64,000 nt of DNA from Marinobacter vinifirmus (GTDB taxonomy: Bacteria; Pseudomonadota; Gammaproteobacteria; Pseudomonadales; Oleiphilaceae). The DNA lies in the NCBI RefSeq assembly GCF_002258215.1, contig NZ_NEFY01000007.1, positions 124,001-188,000 of the forward strand, written 5' to 3'. Each line of letters starts with the position of its first letter. The stretch's first letter is position 1. The notes below the pieces were generated by a model. It ran no database searches, was not told where the DNA came from, and saw only the letters and a list, made by a program, of their open reading frames with translations. Position numbers and translations under genes: made by a program. This document shows, piece by piece, positions 6,936 through 15,040 of this stretch.

Positions 6936-9665
6936 TTAGTGGGCCTGGTCCCAGTTGTCGCCCACGCCGGCTTCCACCAGCAGCGGTACGTCCAGCTTTG
7001 CGGCCGCCGACATGCGTTTCACCAGTCCCTCGCGGACCTTCTCAACGGCGTCTTCCCGCACTTCGATGATCAGTTCATCGTGCACCTGCATGGTCATGCA
7101 TGCGTCGTTCTGGTGCTCGGCGTGCAGCCACTGGTCCACATCGATCATCGCCCGCTTGATGATATCGGCGGCAGTGCCCTGCATGGGCGCGTTGATGGCG
7201 GTACGCTCGGCAGCCTGTTGCATCTGCTTGTTACGGGCGTTGATCTCCGGCAGGTACAGCCGACGGCCAAACAGGGTTTCTACATAGCCGTCGTCGTGGG
7301 CCTGTTTGCGGATGTTGTCCATGTAACGCAGTACGCCCGGGTAACGCTCGAAGTAGCGGTCGATGTATTCCTGCGCCACCTTTCTTTCCACGCCCAGCTG
7401 GCGGGCCAGGCCGAAGGCCGACATGCCGTAGATCAGGCCGAAGTTGATGGCCTTGGCGCTGCGGCGCTGGTCGGAGCTGACTTCAATCAGGCTCACGCCA
7501 AAGACTTCGGCGGCGGTGGCTTTATGGATGTCTTCGCCATGCTCGAAGGCGGTCAGCAGGCCCTTGTCTCCAGACAGGTGCGCCATGATGCGCAGTTCAA
7601 TCTGGGAATAGTCCGCTGCCAGCAGCTTGTAACCTTCCGGAGCGATAAAAGCCTGGCGGATGCGACGGCCTTCTTCGGTGCGGATGGGGATGTTCTGCAG
7701 GTTCGGTTCAGAAGACGACAGGCGCCCGGTGGCGGTGACCGCCTGGTGGTACGAGGTATGCACCCGACCGGTACGGTGGTGAATCAGCTCCGGCAGGGTG
7801 TCGGTGTAGGTGGACTTGAGCTTGCTCAGGCTGCGGTGTTCCACAATCAGCCGGGGCAGTTCGTGCTCGTGGGCCAGCTCCTGCAGCACAGGCTCGGCCG
7901 TGGAGGGCGCGCCCTTCGGGGTTTTCTTGATCACCCGCAGGCCGAACTTGTCGTACAGAATCGCCTGCAGTTGCTTGGTGGAGCCCAGGTTGAAGCTTTC
8001 GCCGGCTACCTCGTGGGCTTCCTTCTCCAGTTCCGCCATGCGCTCGGCCAGCTCCTGGCTGTGCTGGCGCAGGGTGCTGGCGCTGATCAGGGTGCCACGT
8101 TGTTCCATGCGCGACAGTACCGGTACCAGGGGCAGGTCGATGTCGCGGTAGACGGATTCCAGTTTGCCGGTTTCTTTCAGTTTCGGGCTCAGGGCCTGGT
8201 GCAGGCGCAGGGTGATGTCGGCGTCTTCGGCGGCGTAGGGCCCGGCCTTTTCCAGGTCAATCTGGTTGAAGGTGAGCTGCTTGGCGCCCTTGCCGGCGAT
8301 GGATTCGTAAGTAATGGTTTGCACACCCAGATACTCCCGGGCCAGGCTGTCCATGTCGTGGCGCGTGGCTACCGAATTGAGCACGTAAGACTCCACCATG
8401 GTGTCGTCGCTGATGCCTTCCAGGTGGATGTCGTGGTTGGCCAGCACGTTCTTGTCGTACTTCAGGTTCTGGCCGATCTTCTTCTGTTTCGGGTCTTCCA
8501 GCAGCGGTTTGAACTGGGCCAGCACTTCGTCACGGTCCAGCTGGTCCGGTGCGCCCATGTAGTCGTGGCCCAGGGGCACATAGGCCGCTTCGCCGGGCTC
8601 GATGGCAAAGGATACGCCGACAATTTCAGCGTCCATGTAGCGCAGGCTGGTGGTTTCGGTGTCGAAGGCGAACTGGTCGGCGGCCTTCAGGCGTTCCAGC
8701 CATTGGTCGAACTCGGCCTGCTCGGTGATCACCGAGTATTTTTTCTCAACGGCTTTGGCAGGCTCCGGCTCGGAGGCTGCGGCTTTCTTGTCGCTGGCAG
8801 AGCCTTCGTTCTCCAGTTCGGCAATCCAGCTACGGAATTCGTATTCCTTGAACAGCTCCAGCAGGCTGTCGTCATCCTGCTCCCGCTCGGTGAGGTCTTC
8901 CAGCCCGAATTCCAGTTCGACATCCAGGCGGATGGTGGCCAGTTCCCGGCTCAGGGGCAGGGTGTCGATAGCCTCGCGCAGGTATTCACCGATCTTGCCT
9001 TTGATTTCGCCGGCGTGTTCGATCAGGTTGTCCAGGTCGTTATACGCCTGCAGCCACTTTACGGCGGTTTTCGGGCCGCACTTGTTCACGCCCGGGATGT
9101 TGTCCACCTTGTCGCCCACCAGGGCCAGGTAGTCGATGATCTGCTCTGGCGTTACGCCGAACTTCTCCACTACGCCGTCACGGTCCATGGCGGTTTCGGT
9201 CATGGTGTTGATCAGGGTAACGTGGTCGCTCACCAGCTGGGCCATGTCCTTGTCGCCAGTCGACACCACTACATCGATGCCCTTGCTGGTGGCTTCGTGG
9301 GCCAGGGTGCCGATCACATCGTCGGCTTCTACCCCGGGCACAATCAGCAGCGGCAGGCCCATGGCCCGTACGATGTTGTGGATCGGCTCTATCTGCATGG
9401 CCAGGTCTTCCGGCATGGGCGGCCGGTTGGCTTTGTACTCTTCGTACATGTCGTGCCGGAAGGTTTTGCCCTTGGCATCGAACACCACCACGACTTTTGA
9501 TTCCGGGAAGTCCTGCTCCAGCCGCCGCAGCATGCTCACCACGCCTTTGATGGCGCCGGTGGGATGGTTCTTGCTGGTGGTGAGCGGGGGCAGGGCGTGG
9601 TAGGCACGGAACAGGTAGGAAGATCCGTCTACCAGAACCACGGGTGGGGTCTTTTTCTCAGTCAT
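6936..9665 (-). CDS. polA: DNA polymerase I
   Basis: PolA fills gaps and removes RNA primers. The 909-residue protein has all three domains. The 5'-3' exonuclease comes first (VLVDGSSYLFRAYHAL at the N-terminus and the helix-hairpin-helix GDKVDNIPGV). The 3'-5' exonuclease follows with an intact DTET motif (FAFDTETTSLRY) and AAEDADITLRLH. The polymerase has motif A DYSQIELRIMAHLS, motif B RRSAKAINFGLIYG and motif C MQVHDELIIEV. I chose the ATG at 9665 (MTEKKTPPVVLVDG); the longer in-frame extension is not PolA-like and overlaps the divergent DUF2782 gene. Proofreading residues look complete. Confidence 0.97.
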   Translation of the reverse strand: MTEKKTPPVVLVDGSSYLFRAYHALPPLTTSKNHPTGAIKGVVSMLRRLEQDFPESKVVVVFDAKGKTFRHDMYEEYKANRPPMPEDLAMQIEPIHNIVRAMGLPLLIVPGVEADDVIGTLAHEATSKGIDVVVSTGDKDMAQLVSDHVTLINTMTETAMDRDGVVEKFGVTPEQIIDYLALVGDKVDNIPGVNKCGPKTAVKWLQAYNDLDNLIEHAGEIKGKIGEYLREAIDTLPLSRELATIRLDVELEFGLEDLTEREQDDDSLLELFKEYEFRSWIAELENEGSASDKKAAASEPEPAKAVEKKYSVITEQAEFDQWLERLKAADQFAFDTETTSLRYMDAEIVGVSFAIEPGEAAYVPLGHDYMGAPDQLDRDEVLAQFKPLLEDPKQKKIGQNLKYDKNVLANHDIHLEGISDDTMVESYVLNSVATRHDMDSLAREYLGVQTITYESIAGKGAKQLTFNQIDLEKAGPYAAEDADITLRLHQALSPKLKETGKLESVYRDIDLPLVPVLSRMEQRGTLISASTLRQHSQELAERMAELEKEAHEVAGESFNLGSTKQLQAILYDKFGLRVIKKTPKGAPSTAEPVLQELAHEHELPRLIVEHRSLSKLKSTYTDTLPELIHHRTGRVHTSYHQAVTATGRLSSSEPNLQNIPIRTEEGRRIRQAFIAPEGYKLLAADYSQIELRIMAHLSGDKGLLTAFEHGEDIHKATAAEVFGVSLIEVSSDQRRSAKAINFGLIYGMSAFGLARQLGVERKVAQEYIDRYFERYPGVLRYMDNIRKQAHDDGYVETLFGRRLYLPEINARNKQMQQAAERTAINAPMQGTAADIIKRAMIDVDQWLHAEHQNDACMTMQVHDELIIEVREDAVEKVREGLVKRMSAAAKLDVPLLVEAGVGDNWDQAH

Positions 9666-9750
9666 GTCAAAACGGGTCCGGATTCTGATTGAAGCGTGGG
9701 TTGGCTTGTGCAACTCTAGCCAGAAAGATGAATCAAAGGGTACCACGAAA

Positions 9751-10089
9751 ATGAAACGAATCGCCTGTTCCGCCCTGTTGCTGGGCTGCTTCTGTGTGCC
9801 GGCTGCGGCCCAGGATGAGGGGGCCCTGGATGCCGTCCCGGTGGTCACGCCACAGGAGCCGCTGGTGATTTCCGATTACCAGCCGCCCGAGGGTGGTCCG
9901 GAGATTGTCATCCGCCCTGGCGAGAACGAAGTCTTCTACGAGTACCGGGTCAACGGCCAGCTTATGGAGATCAAGGTGGTGCCGGAAATCGGTCCGGAAT
10001 ACTACCTGGTGCCTGCCGATGGCGGTGGCTGGGTGCAGGATACCGATTCAGACTTGCTGGTTCCGAGTTGGGTAATCTTCCGTTGGTGA
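9751..10089 (+). CDS. DUF2782 domain exported protein
   Basis: A 112-residue protein with a clear signal peptide (MKRIACSALLLGCFCVPAAA, cleavage after AAA) and a mature acidic domain. Residues like PEIVIRPGENEVFYEYRVNG and VPEIGPEYYLVPADG are characteristic of DUF2782, a small family found divergently from polA in Pseudomonas. Function is unknown; periplasmic location is inferred from the signal. The start at 9751 is preceded by AAAGGG about 10 bases upstream. Its 5' end lies 85 bases from the polA start, so the two share a divergent promoter region. Confidence 0.85.
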   Translation: MKRIACSALLLGCFCVPAAAQDEGALDAVPVVTPQEPLVISDYQPPEGGPEIVIRPGENEVFYEYRVNGQLMEIKVVPEIGPEYYLVPADGGGWVQDTDSDLLVPSWVIFRW

Positions 10090-10232
10090 TTACCTGAGCA
10101 GTTCTAGTATGAACATTCTAATTTTTGCCCGTAACCTGACCGTGAAAGTTACCAGAAGCCGGCTGCGCTGATCGCTGAAGTGCCGGCCGAAGTTGGAAAA
10201 TCACGAACGTCTGAAACGTCAGGAGAGTCATC

Positions 10233-10649
10233 ATGGGTAAACTCAAATCTTACCAGGAACAACTGCAGGACATCGTAGAGAAGGGCATCAACGCCGCGGA
10301 AGAGCAGCAGAAGAAGCTGGCCTCCAAGCCGTTCGACTACGCCGAGAAGCTGGAAGCGGAAGCCCGCGAGTACAGCGTGAAGAGCCTGCGCAAGCGTTAC
10401 AACGGCTACTCCGAAACCCTGTTCGAGCAACTGCGCTCCCTGAACGGCCGTTTCGGTAACTTCGCGGCTGAGCTGGTTGCCAAGCTGGAGAAAGAAGCGG
10501 CTGAAAGTGCTGATGCCGTATCCGAAGCCGCTGAAGACGTGGCCGAGGCGGCCCAGGACGCCAAGAAGTCAGTCACCGCCAAGAAGCCGGCTGCCCGCAA
10601 AACTGCGGCACGTAAGCCTGCGGCCAAGAAAGAAACTGCCTCAGCCTGA
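10233..10649 (+). CDS. Coiled-coil protein with lysine/alanine-rich tail
   Basis: A 138-residue protein of unknown function. Residues 1-70 are strongly helical and charged (YQEQLQDIVEKGINAAEEQQKK, then LRKRYNGYSETLFEQL). Residues 85-110 are alanine and glutamate rich. The last 25 residues are a histone H1-like tail of repeated AARK/PAAKK units. The N-terminal half recalls phasin-like or apolipoprotein-like helical proteins; the tail recalls AlgP/H1-type DNA- or polyanion-binding tails. A strong AGGAG site precedes the ATG and a perfect terminator follows, so it is a monocistronic gene. Confidence 0.75.
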   Translation: MGKLKSYQEQLQDIVEKGINAAEEQQKKLASKPFDYAEKLEAEAREYSVKSLRKRYNGYSETLFEQLRSLNGRFGNFAAELVAKLEKEAAESADAVSEAAEDVAEAAQDAKKSVTAKKPAARKTAARKPAAKKETASA

Positions 10650-10670
10650 TTAAGGCCGGTAGTGTAAAAA

Positions 10671-10704
10671 GCAGAGGGCGCTCATTGAGCGCCCTCTGTT
10701 GTTT
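10671..10704. terminator. Bidirectional terminator, 10233 gene and 10682 gene
   Basis: A perfect stem CAGAGGGCGCTC / GAGCGCCCTCTG with a 3-base loop. TTGTTT follows on the plus strand and TTTTTACA on the minus strand. The stop codon of the minus-strand DUF4124 gene lies inside the stem. Confidence 0.85.
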
Positions 10705-11374
10705 CCGGATCAGCATTTTCGCTTTCCGGGTTCAGGGGAATGGTTCGTTTTTCCCCGGTAATTTCTTCCAGCCTGAGAACGTCTTCCTCGTAGGCCTTGC
10801 GCACGGACTCGATGTCTTGCTGCTGGGCTGAGATTTCCCGCTCCACCTCACGAATCTGGGCTTCCAGCCTGCGGATTTTCTCCAGCGTGGCTTCGGGGAT
10901 TTCACGCCCCGCCCGCTCCATATCGGCGGCGCGGCTTTGTTCGTTATCCAGCTGCCCGGAAATCACGTTGATATTGCCGCGTTTGAGCTGGATCAGGCTG
11001 TTCATTTCCTGGATTTTCCGGCGCAGGGCCCGGATGGCCTGGTCCGGATGGCTGAAGCGCTTCAGCAATTGCCGGTCCAGCTCTTGCTGGGCCTCGAGTT
11101 GCCGCTGGCGCTCTTCTTCGGCTTGCCTGGCCGCTTCCCGCGCGGCGATTTCCTCGGCCGTCAGCGCCCGGGGTATGGTTTTCACAACCCGGCCGTTGTC
11201 GCTCAGGATCTCATAGCCGCGCTTGGTGGCTTCCTGGGGAATGGTATTGCCGATCACCAGTTGTCCGTTTTCGTCCGTGTAACGATACATGGTCGCCTGC
11301 GCGCCGGCAGAGGCCAGAAGCCCCAGGGCGACAAGACCGGCGAGAACCGGCGATGCGATCACACGGTGTTGCAT
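10682..11374 (-). CDS. DUF4124 domain periplasmic coiled-coil protein
   Basis: A 230-residue exported protein. The signal peptide ends at about residue 27 (LLASAGAQA-TMYRY). It is followed by the DUF4124 domain (MYRYTDENGQLVIGNTIPQEATKRGYEIL), a short beta module found in cell-envelope proteins. Two long coiled-coil blocks follow: an EAARQAEEERQRQL block near residue 85 and residues 110-210. The tail is acidic. Function is unknown. It follows pyrE by only 3 bases on the same strand, so pyrE and this gene share a transcript. Confidence 0.8.
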   Translation of the reverse strand: MQHRVIASPVLAGLVALGLLASAGAQATMYRYTDENGQLVIGNTIPQEATKRGYEILSDNGRVVKTIPRALTAEEIAAREAARQAEEERQRQLEAQQELDRQLLKRFSHPDQAIRALRRKIQEMNSLIQLKRGNINVISGQLDNEQSRAADMERAGREIPEATLEKIRRLEAQIREVEREISAQQQDIESVRKAYEEDVLRLEEITGEKRTIPLNPESENADPETTEGAQ

Positions 11375-11377
11375 TTA

Positions 11378-12016
11378 TCAGACTCCGTAACGGTCCCGGT
11401 AGCTGGCTACGCTCTCCGCATGGCCGGCGAATTCCGGGTTGGACTTCAGGTAGTCCAGTACCTGTTCAAGGCGGATGATGCTGACGACCGGAATGCCGAA
11501 TTCTTTTTCGACTTCCTGGATGGCCGAGAGTTCGCCATTGCCTTTTTCCTGGCGGTCCAGGGCAATCAATACGCCGGCCGGCTCGGCCCCGGCGGCCCGG
11601 ATAATATCTATGGACTCCCGGATGGCGGTGCCTGCGGTGATCACATCATCCACAATCAGCACTTTACCCTGCAAGGGAGCGCCTACGATATTACCGCCTT
11701 CACCGTGATCTTTCTTCTCTTTACGGTTAAAGGCAAAAGGTTTGCTGTTACCGTCTGCTGCAAGGGCCATGGCGGTAACCGTAGCCAACGGAATGCCCTT
11801 ATAGGCAGGCCCGAAAATGATGTCATAATCCAGTCCACTGCGTTCTATCGCGGCGGCATAGGCTTTGCTTAGTTGTAGCAGGTCGTCGCCGGTATTGAAC
11901 AGTCCGGCATTGAAAAAGTACGGACTGGTGCGCCCGGATTTGAGGGTGAACTCTCCAAAACGCAGAACGTTCCGCTGGATGGCAAATTCGATAAATTTTT
12001 GCTGATAGTCATGCAT
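11378..12016 (-). CDS. pyrE: Orotate phosphoribosyltransferase
   Basis: PyrE joins orotate to PRPP to give OMP in pyrimidine synthesis. The 212-residue protein matches the family length. It shows the N-terminal [17 protein letters not shown] segment, the lysine-rich flexible loop ([14 protein letters not shown]) and the PRPP-binding motif [13 protein letters not shown] near residue 122. It is divergent from crc, the same neighbourhood as in Pseudomonas. Confidence 0.97.
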   Translation of the reverse strand: MHDYQQKFIEFAIQRNVLRFGEFTLKSGRTSPYFFNAGLFNTGDDLLQLSKAYAAAIERSGLDYDIIFGPAYKGIPLATVTAMALAADGNSKPFAFNRKEKKDHGEGGNIVGAPLQGKVLIVDDVITAGTAIRESIDIIRAAGAEPAGVLIALDRQEKGNGELSAIQEVEKEFGIPVVSIIRLEQVLDYLKSNPEFAGHAESVASYRDRYGV

Positions 12017-12098
12017 GGCAAGGCTTCTGGCGGGATAGGATCTTTAATTAAAGCGTAAAACCGGTATCATACTACACAAACCGAATCAGGGAACACGT

Positions 12099-12905
12099 AT
12101 GCGCGTAGTATCAATCAGCGTCAATGGCTTGGAGCAGGCTGTTGAGAAGGGCTTTTTTGACTGGCTGGCAGAGCAGGACGCTGATGTTGTCTGTGTTCAG
12201 GACCACCGGATGCGTGCCTACGAAGTTGAAGACAAAAACCTGATTCCGGAAGGGTATGAGGCCTACTTCATCGATGGCGAGCTGAACGAGCACGGCGGTG
12301 TGGGCATCTATACCCGTCACTTCCCGAAAGCCATTATGTACGGCTTTGCCAATGAGCAGGCCGACCGTGAAGGTCGCTTTATCCAGGCCGATTTCGACAA
12401 GGTATCCGTAGCCTGTGTTCTGGCGCCCTGTGCCCTGGGCCGTGAAGAAGAGCTGACTGGTGAAGACGATCTGACCGTTCTCGATCACAAAGACGAGTTC
12501 ATGGAAGCCTTTGGCGTGCATATGCAGAAAACCCTGCGCAAGCGTCGTCAGTTTATCTTCTGTGCCAACCTGCAGACGGCTCACCATGTAACGGATGCCA
12601 GCCCGCTCTACCACAAGACGGATTTTTCCGGCTTCCTGCCCCATGAGCGTGCGTGGCTGGATCGTTTGTTCGATGAGATGGGCTGTATTGATGCATTCCG
12701 TGAGATCAACAAGCAGAGCAACCAGTTTACCTGGTGGCCGGAGCAGACCGAGGGTTCCCGCAAGAAGGCCGGTATCCGGGTGGATTACCATTTGCTGACG
12801 CCGGGGATTCGCAAGACTATTCGCGATGGCTGGATTGATGACGGTACGCGGTTTTCTGACCACGCGCCGGTGATCATGGATTACGATATCGAAATCGGCT
12901 TCTAA
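12099..12905 (+). CDS. crc: Crc-like catabolite repression protein (exonuclease III fold)
   Basis: A 268-residue protein of the exonuclease III/AP-endonuclease fold, closest to Pseudomonas Crc, which helps Hfq hold target mRNAs silent during catabolite repression. The fold motifs are visible: ISVNGLE near residue 6, VVCVQDHRM where ExoIII has LQE, FIFCANLQTAH where ExoIII has GDMN, FLPHERAWLDRLFDEMG, and SDHAPVIMDY at the end. The metal-binding Glu is Asp and the catalytic Asp-x-Asn is replaced, as in Crc. The gene therefore probably encodes a non-nuclease. The position beside pyrE supports crc over xthA. Confidence 0.8.
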   Translation: MRVVSISVNGLEQAVEKGFFDWLAEQDADVVCVQDHRMRAYEVEDKNLIPEGYEAYFIDGELNEHGGVGIYTRHFPKAIMYGFANEQADREGRFIQADFDKVSVACVLAPCALGREEELTGEDDLTVLDHKDEFMEAFGVHMQKTLRKRRQFIFCANLQTAHHVTDASPLYHKTDFSGFLPHERAWLDRLFDEMGCIDAFREINKQSNQFTWWPEQTEGSRKKAGIRVDYHLLTPGIRKTIRDGWIDDGTRFSDHAPVIMDYDIEIGF

Positions 12906-12927
12906 GCTTTGAGATAGTCGGTCGCGT

Positions 12928-13035
12928 GTCCGGAGGGGGAAGCCTTTCCGGAACACGCTACAAGCACATCCCTGTGCGCTCGACTCCGGCCATCCCTGGC
13001 CGGAGACGGTTCCGGAAAGGCTTCCCCCTCCGAAC
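12928..13035. repeat. Branched palindromic intergenic element
   Basis: Two 27-base arms (12928-12954 and 13009-13035) are inverted copies with one mismatch. Between them sit two further perfect hairpins, GCACA-TCCC-TGTGC (12964-12977) and CTCCGGCCA-TCCC-TGGCCGGAG (12984-13005), each with the loop TCCC. The whole folds as a stem with two inner hairpins. It lies between the crc stop and the end of rph. It looks like a dispersed REP/MITE-like unit, but only one copy is in this window. Confidence 0.8.
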
Positions 13036-13062
13036 CCGCTAGTTTTCAGTAGGCCGTCAGGC

Positions 13063-13779
13063 CTATGCGCTCAAAGCTTCTTTCTGCAGTTCAAACAACT
13101 GATTAATCGCTTTCCTTGCCAGCGCCAGCATGGCGTCCAGTTCTGTTTGTTCGAACGGTGCGCCTTCGGCAGTTCCCTGAATTTCGATGAAGCCGCCCTG
13201 ATCGGTCATGATTACGTTCATGTCGGTTTCGGCTTCGGAGTCTTCCGGGTAGTCCAGGTCGGCCACCGGGGTGCCCTTGAATACGCCTACGGAAATGGCG
13301 GCGACCATTTGCTTAAGCGGAGATTTTTTCAGGCGCTTATTCGCTACCAGGTGGTTCAGGGCGTCTACCAGGGCCACGCAGCCACCGGTGATGGCTGCGG
13401 TGCGGGTGCCGCCGTCGGCCTGGATGACGTCGCAGTCGATGGTGATGGTGTGTTCGCCCAGGGCTTCGAGGTCTACCGCGGCGCGCAGGCTGCGGCCGAT
13501 CAGGCGCTGGATTTCTACGGTGCGGCCACCTTGTTTGCCGCGGGCGGCTTCGCGGCCCATGCGGCTGCCGGTGGAGCGGGGCAGCATGCCGTATTCGGCG
13601 GTGATCCAGCCTTTACCTTCGCCGCGCAGGAAGGGCGGTACTTTGTTCTCTACCGAGGCGGTGCAGATAACCTTGGTGTCGCCGAACTCAACCAGCACCG
13701 AGCCTTCGGCGTGGCGGGTGTAGTTGCGGGTGATGCGGACGTCTCTGGGTTGCTCGGGCGTTCTGCCGCTTGGTCGCAT
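13063..13779 (-). CDS. rph: Ribonuclease PH
   Basis: RNase PH trims tRNA 3' ends by phosphorolysis. From the ATG at 13779 ([14 protein letters not shown]) it is 238 residues, the family length. It contains [19 protein letters not shown], the catalytic-region [17 protein letters not shown], the [18 protein letters not shown] block and [17 protein letters not shown]. The in-frame extension upstream of 13779 has no family features. It is divergent from yicC, a conserved arrangement. A TGCTATACT extended -10 on the minus strand (13845-13853) is a likely promoter. Confidence 0.97.
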   Translation of the reverse strand: MRPSGRTPEQPRDVRITRNYTRHAEGSVLVEFGDTKVICTASVENKVPPFLRGEGKGWITAEYGMLPRSTGSRMGREAARGKQGGRTVEIQRLIGRSLRAAVDLEALGEHTITIDCDVIQADGGTRTAAITGGCVALVDALNHLVANKRLKKSPLKQMVAAISVGVFKGTPVADLDYPEDSEAETDMNVIMTDQGGFIEIQGTAEGAPFEQTELDAMLALARKAINQLFELQKEALSA

Positions 13780-13925
13780 AGTGTGTCCTGTTTTTGAAGA
13801 TGAATGTCCGGCTGTTGCCGGTCGGGCGTTTTGAAAGGGCACCGAGTATAGCATTTGGTCGGGTTCGCTGCTCCGGGCGTTTGCCTGTTAAACTCGAAAC
13901 TCTGTTGAACACGACTGGAGCCATT

Positions 13926-14795
13926 ATGATCCGCAGCATGACTGCTTTTGCCCGCAAGGATACCCGGGGTGACTGGGGTACTCTCACCTGTGAGATCCGT
14001 ACCGTAAACCATCGCTACCTGGAGCCGTCTTTCCGCCTGCCGGAGGCTTTCCGTGAACTTGAAAACCGGTTCCGGGAGGAGTTGCGCAAGCAGGGGCTGA
14101 AGCGGGGCAAGGTGGATATTTCCATGCGCCTGCAGTCGGTGGAGAGCGAGGTGCAGAGCTTCGAGATCAGCGATGAAATGGCCCAGGCGGTGAATGAAGC
14201 AGCCAACCACATTAACCGTATGCTGGATAACCCCGCCCACATCAACGCACTGGATATTCTCCGCTGGCCGGGTGTGATGTCGTTGCCGGAGAAGGATTAC
14301 AGCGCGGCCAAGGAAGCGGCGGCGGGGCTGTTCGCGGAAACTGTCAAGGAGCTGATGACGGTTCGCGAGCGAGAGGGTGAGCGCCTGCGGCCACTGTTCG
14401 AGGACCGCCTGACCACCATGGGTAAGCTGGTGGCGGAAGTTCGGGAGAAAATGCCCCAGCTGCTGGCCGCCCAGGAGCAGAACCTTCGGGATCGCTTTGA
14501 GAAAGCCAAGGTAGAGCTGGACCCGGAGCGCGTGGCCCAGGAAATGGTCATGCTGGCCCAGAAAAGTGACGTGGCCGAAGAGCTGGACCGCCTGGATGCC
14601 CATATCAGTGAAGTCACCGACACCCTGCAAAACGACGATGCCATCGGCCGGCGCCTGGACTTCCTGATGCAGGAGCTGAACCGGGAAGCCAATACCCTGA
14701 GCAGCAAGAGCATCGATGCCGCCGTCACCCGAGCAGCGGTGGACTTAAAGGTGCTGATCGAGCAGATGCGGGAGCAGGTACAGAATGTTGAGTAG
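13926..14795 (+). CDS. yicC: YicC family endoribonuclease-like protein, 3' end supplied by island
   Basis: A 289-residue YicC protein: N-terminal YicC domain (MIRSMTAFARKDT, then EIRTVNHRYLEPSFRLPE) and the C-terminal DUF1732 region ending with SKSIDAAVTRAAVDLKVLIEQMREQVQNVE. The family has been connected to RNA decay and stationary-phase stress. The start at 13926 is set by alignment of MIRSMTAFA with other YicC proteins. Its last codons (from 14775) come from the integrated island. The displaced native end lies at 38110-38130 and encodes QVQNLE-stop, so only one residue changed. The gene has lost its own terminator. Confidence 0.95.
   Translation: MIRSMTAFARKDTRGDWGTLTCEIRTVNHRYLEPSFRLPEAFRELENRFREELRKQGLKRGKVDISMRLQSVESEVQSFEISDEMAQAVNEAANHINRMLDNPAHINALDILRWPGVMSLPEKDYSAAKEAAAGLFAETVKELMTVREREGERLRPLFEDRLTTMGKLVAEVREKMPQLLAAQEQNLRDRFEKAKVELDPERVAQEMVMLAQKSDVAEELDRLDAHISEVTDTLQNDDAIGRRLDFLMQELNREANTLSSKSIDAAVTRAAVDLKVLIEQMREQVQNVE
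14775..14785 (+). other. attL core of the genomic island
   Basis: CAGGTACAGAA within the last codons of yicC matches CAGGTGCAGAA at 38110-38120 with one substitution. Both encode the QVQN part of the YicC C-terminus and both run on to a stop codon. This is the left attachment core of the element carrying the integrase at 15041. Confidence 0.75.
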
Positions 14796-14900
14796 TGTCC
14801 GTTGGCGTCCTAATTCGTCTCTAAGATTCTGTTAGTAAAGGTTAAAAATAGAAGTTTGTCTATGTTTGTCTAGCAAAATCTAGTTTAATCCAGCGAAAAA

Positions 14901-14970
14901 TGGGGGGTATAATGGGGAGTAAATCGGTCTACTCCCCATTTTAGGTACGAGAAATCTATGTGTACTCCCC
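14901..14970. promoter_or_regulatory. Probable integrase arm-binding sites near attL
   Basis: ATGGGGAGTA (14912-14921) and its exact inverse TACTCCCCAT (14930-14939) flank an 8-base spacer. A further TGGGGGGTAT lies at 14901 and GTACTCCCC at 14962-14970. Related GTGGGGAGTA and TTGGGTAGTA occur at 38014-38034 near the right end. Repeats near both ends of an integrase-bearing island are most simply arm sites for the integrase. A role as an operator for int is the alternative. Confidence 0.55.
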
Positions 14971-15040
14971 GCGCCACCCTGCCTACCCTGCATATACCCG
15001 CCAGAGCTAGAGGCCTCAACGCAACCTGCGTTGGGGGTGA

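Noticed and set aside
6837..9500. 887-codon plus-strand open frame
   Set aside because: It is the antisense of polA; the polA motifs are unambiguous and this frame has no recognisable domain.
10111..10232. Possible small RNA upstream of the coiled-coil gene
   Set aside because: Only weak dyads and no promoter-terminator pair; better read as the 5' leader of the 10233 gene.
12099..12905. Functional exonuclease III
   Set aside because: The catalytic Asp-x-Asn motif is missing and the gene sits next to pyrE as crc does in Pseudomonas.
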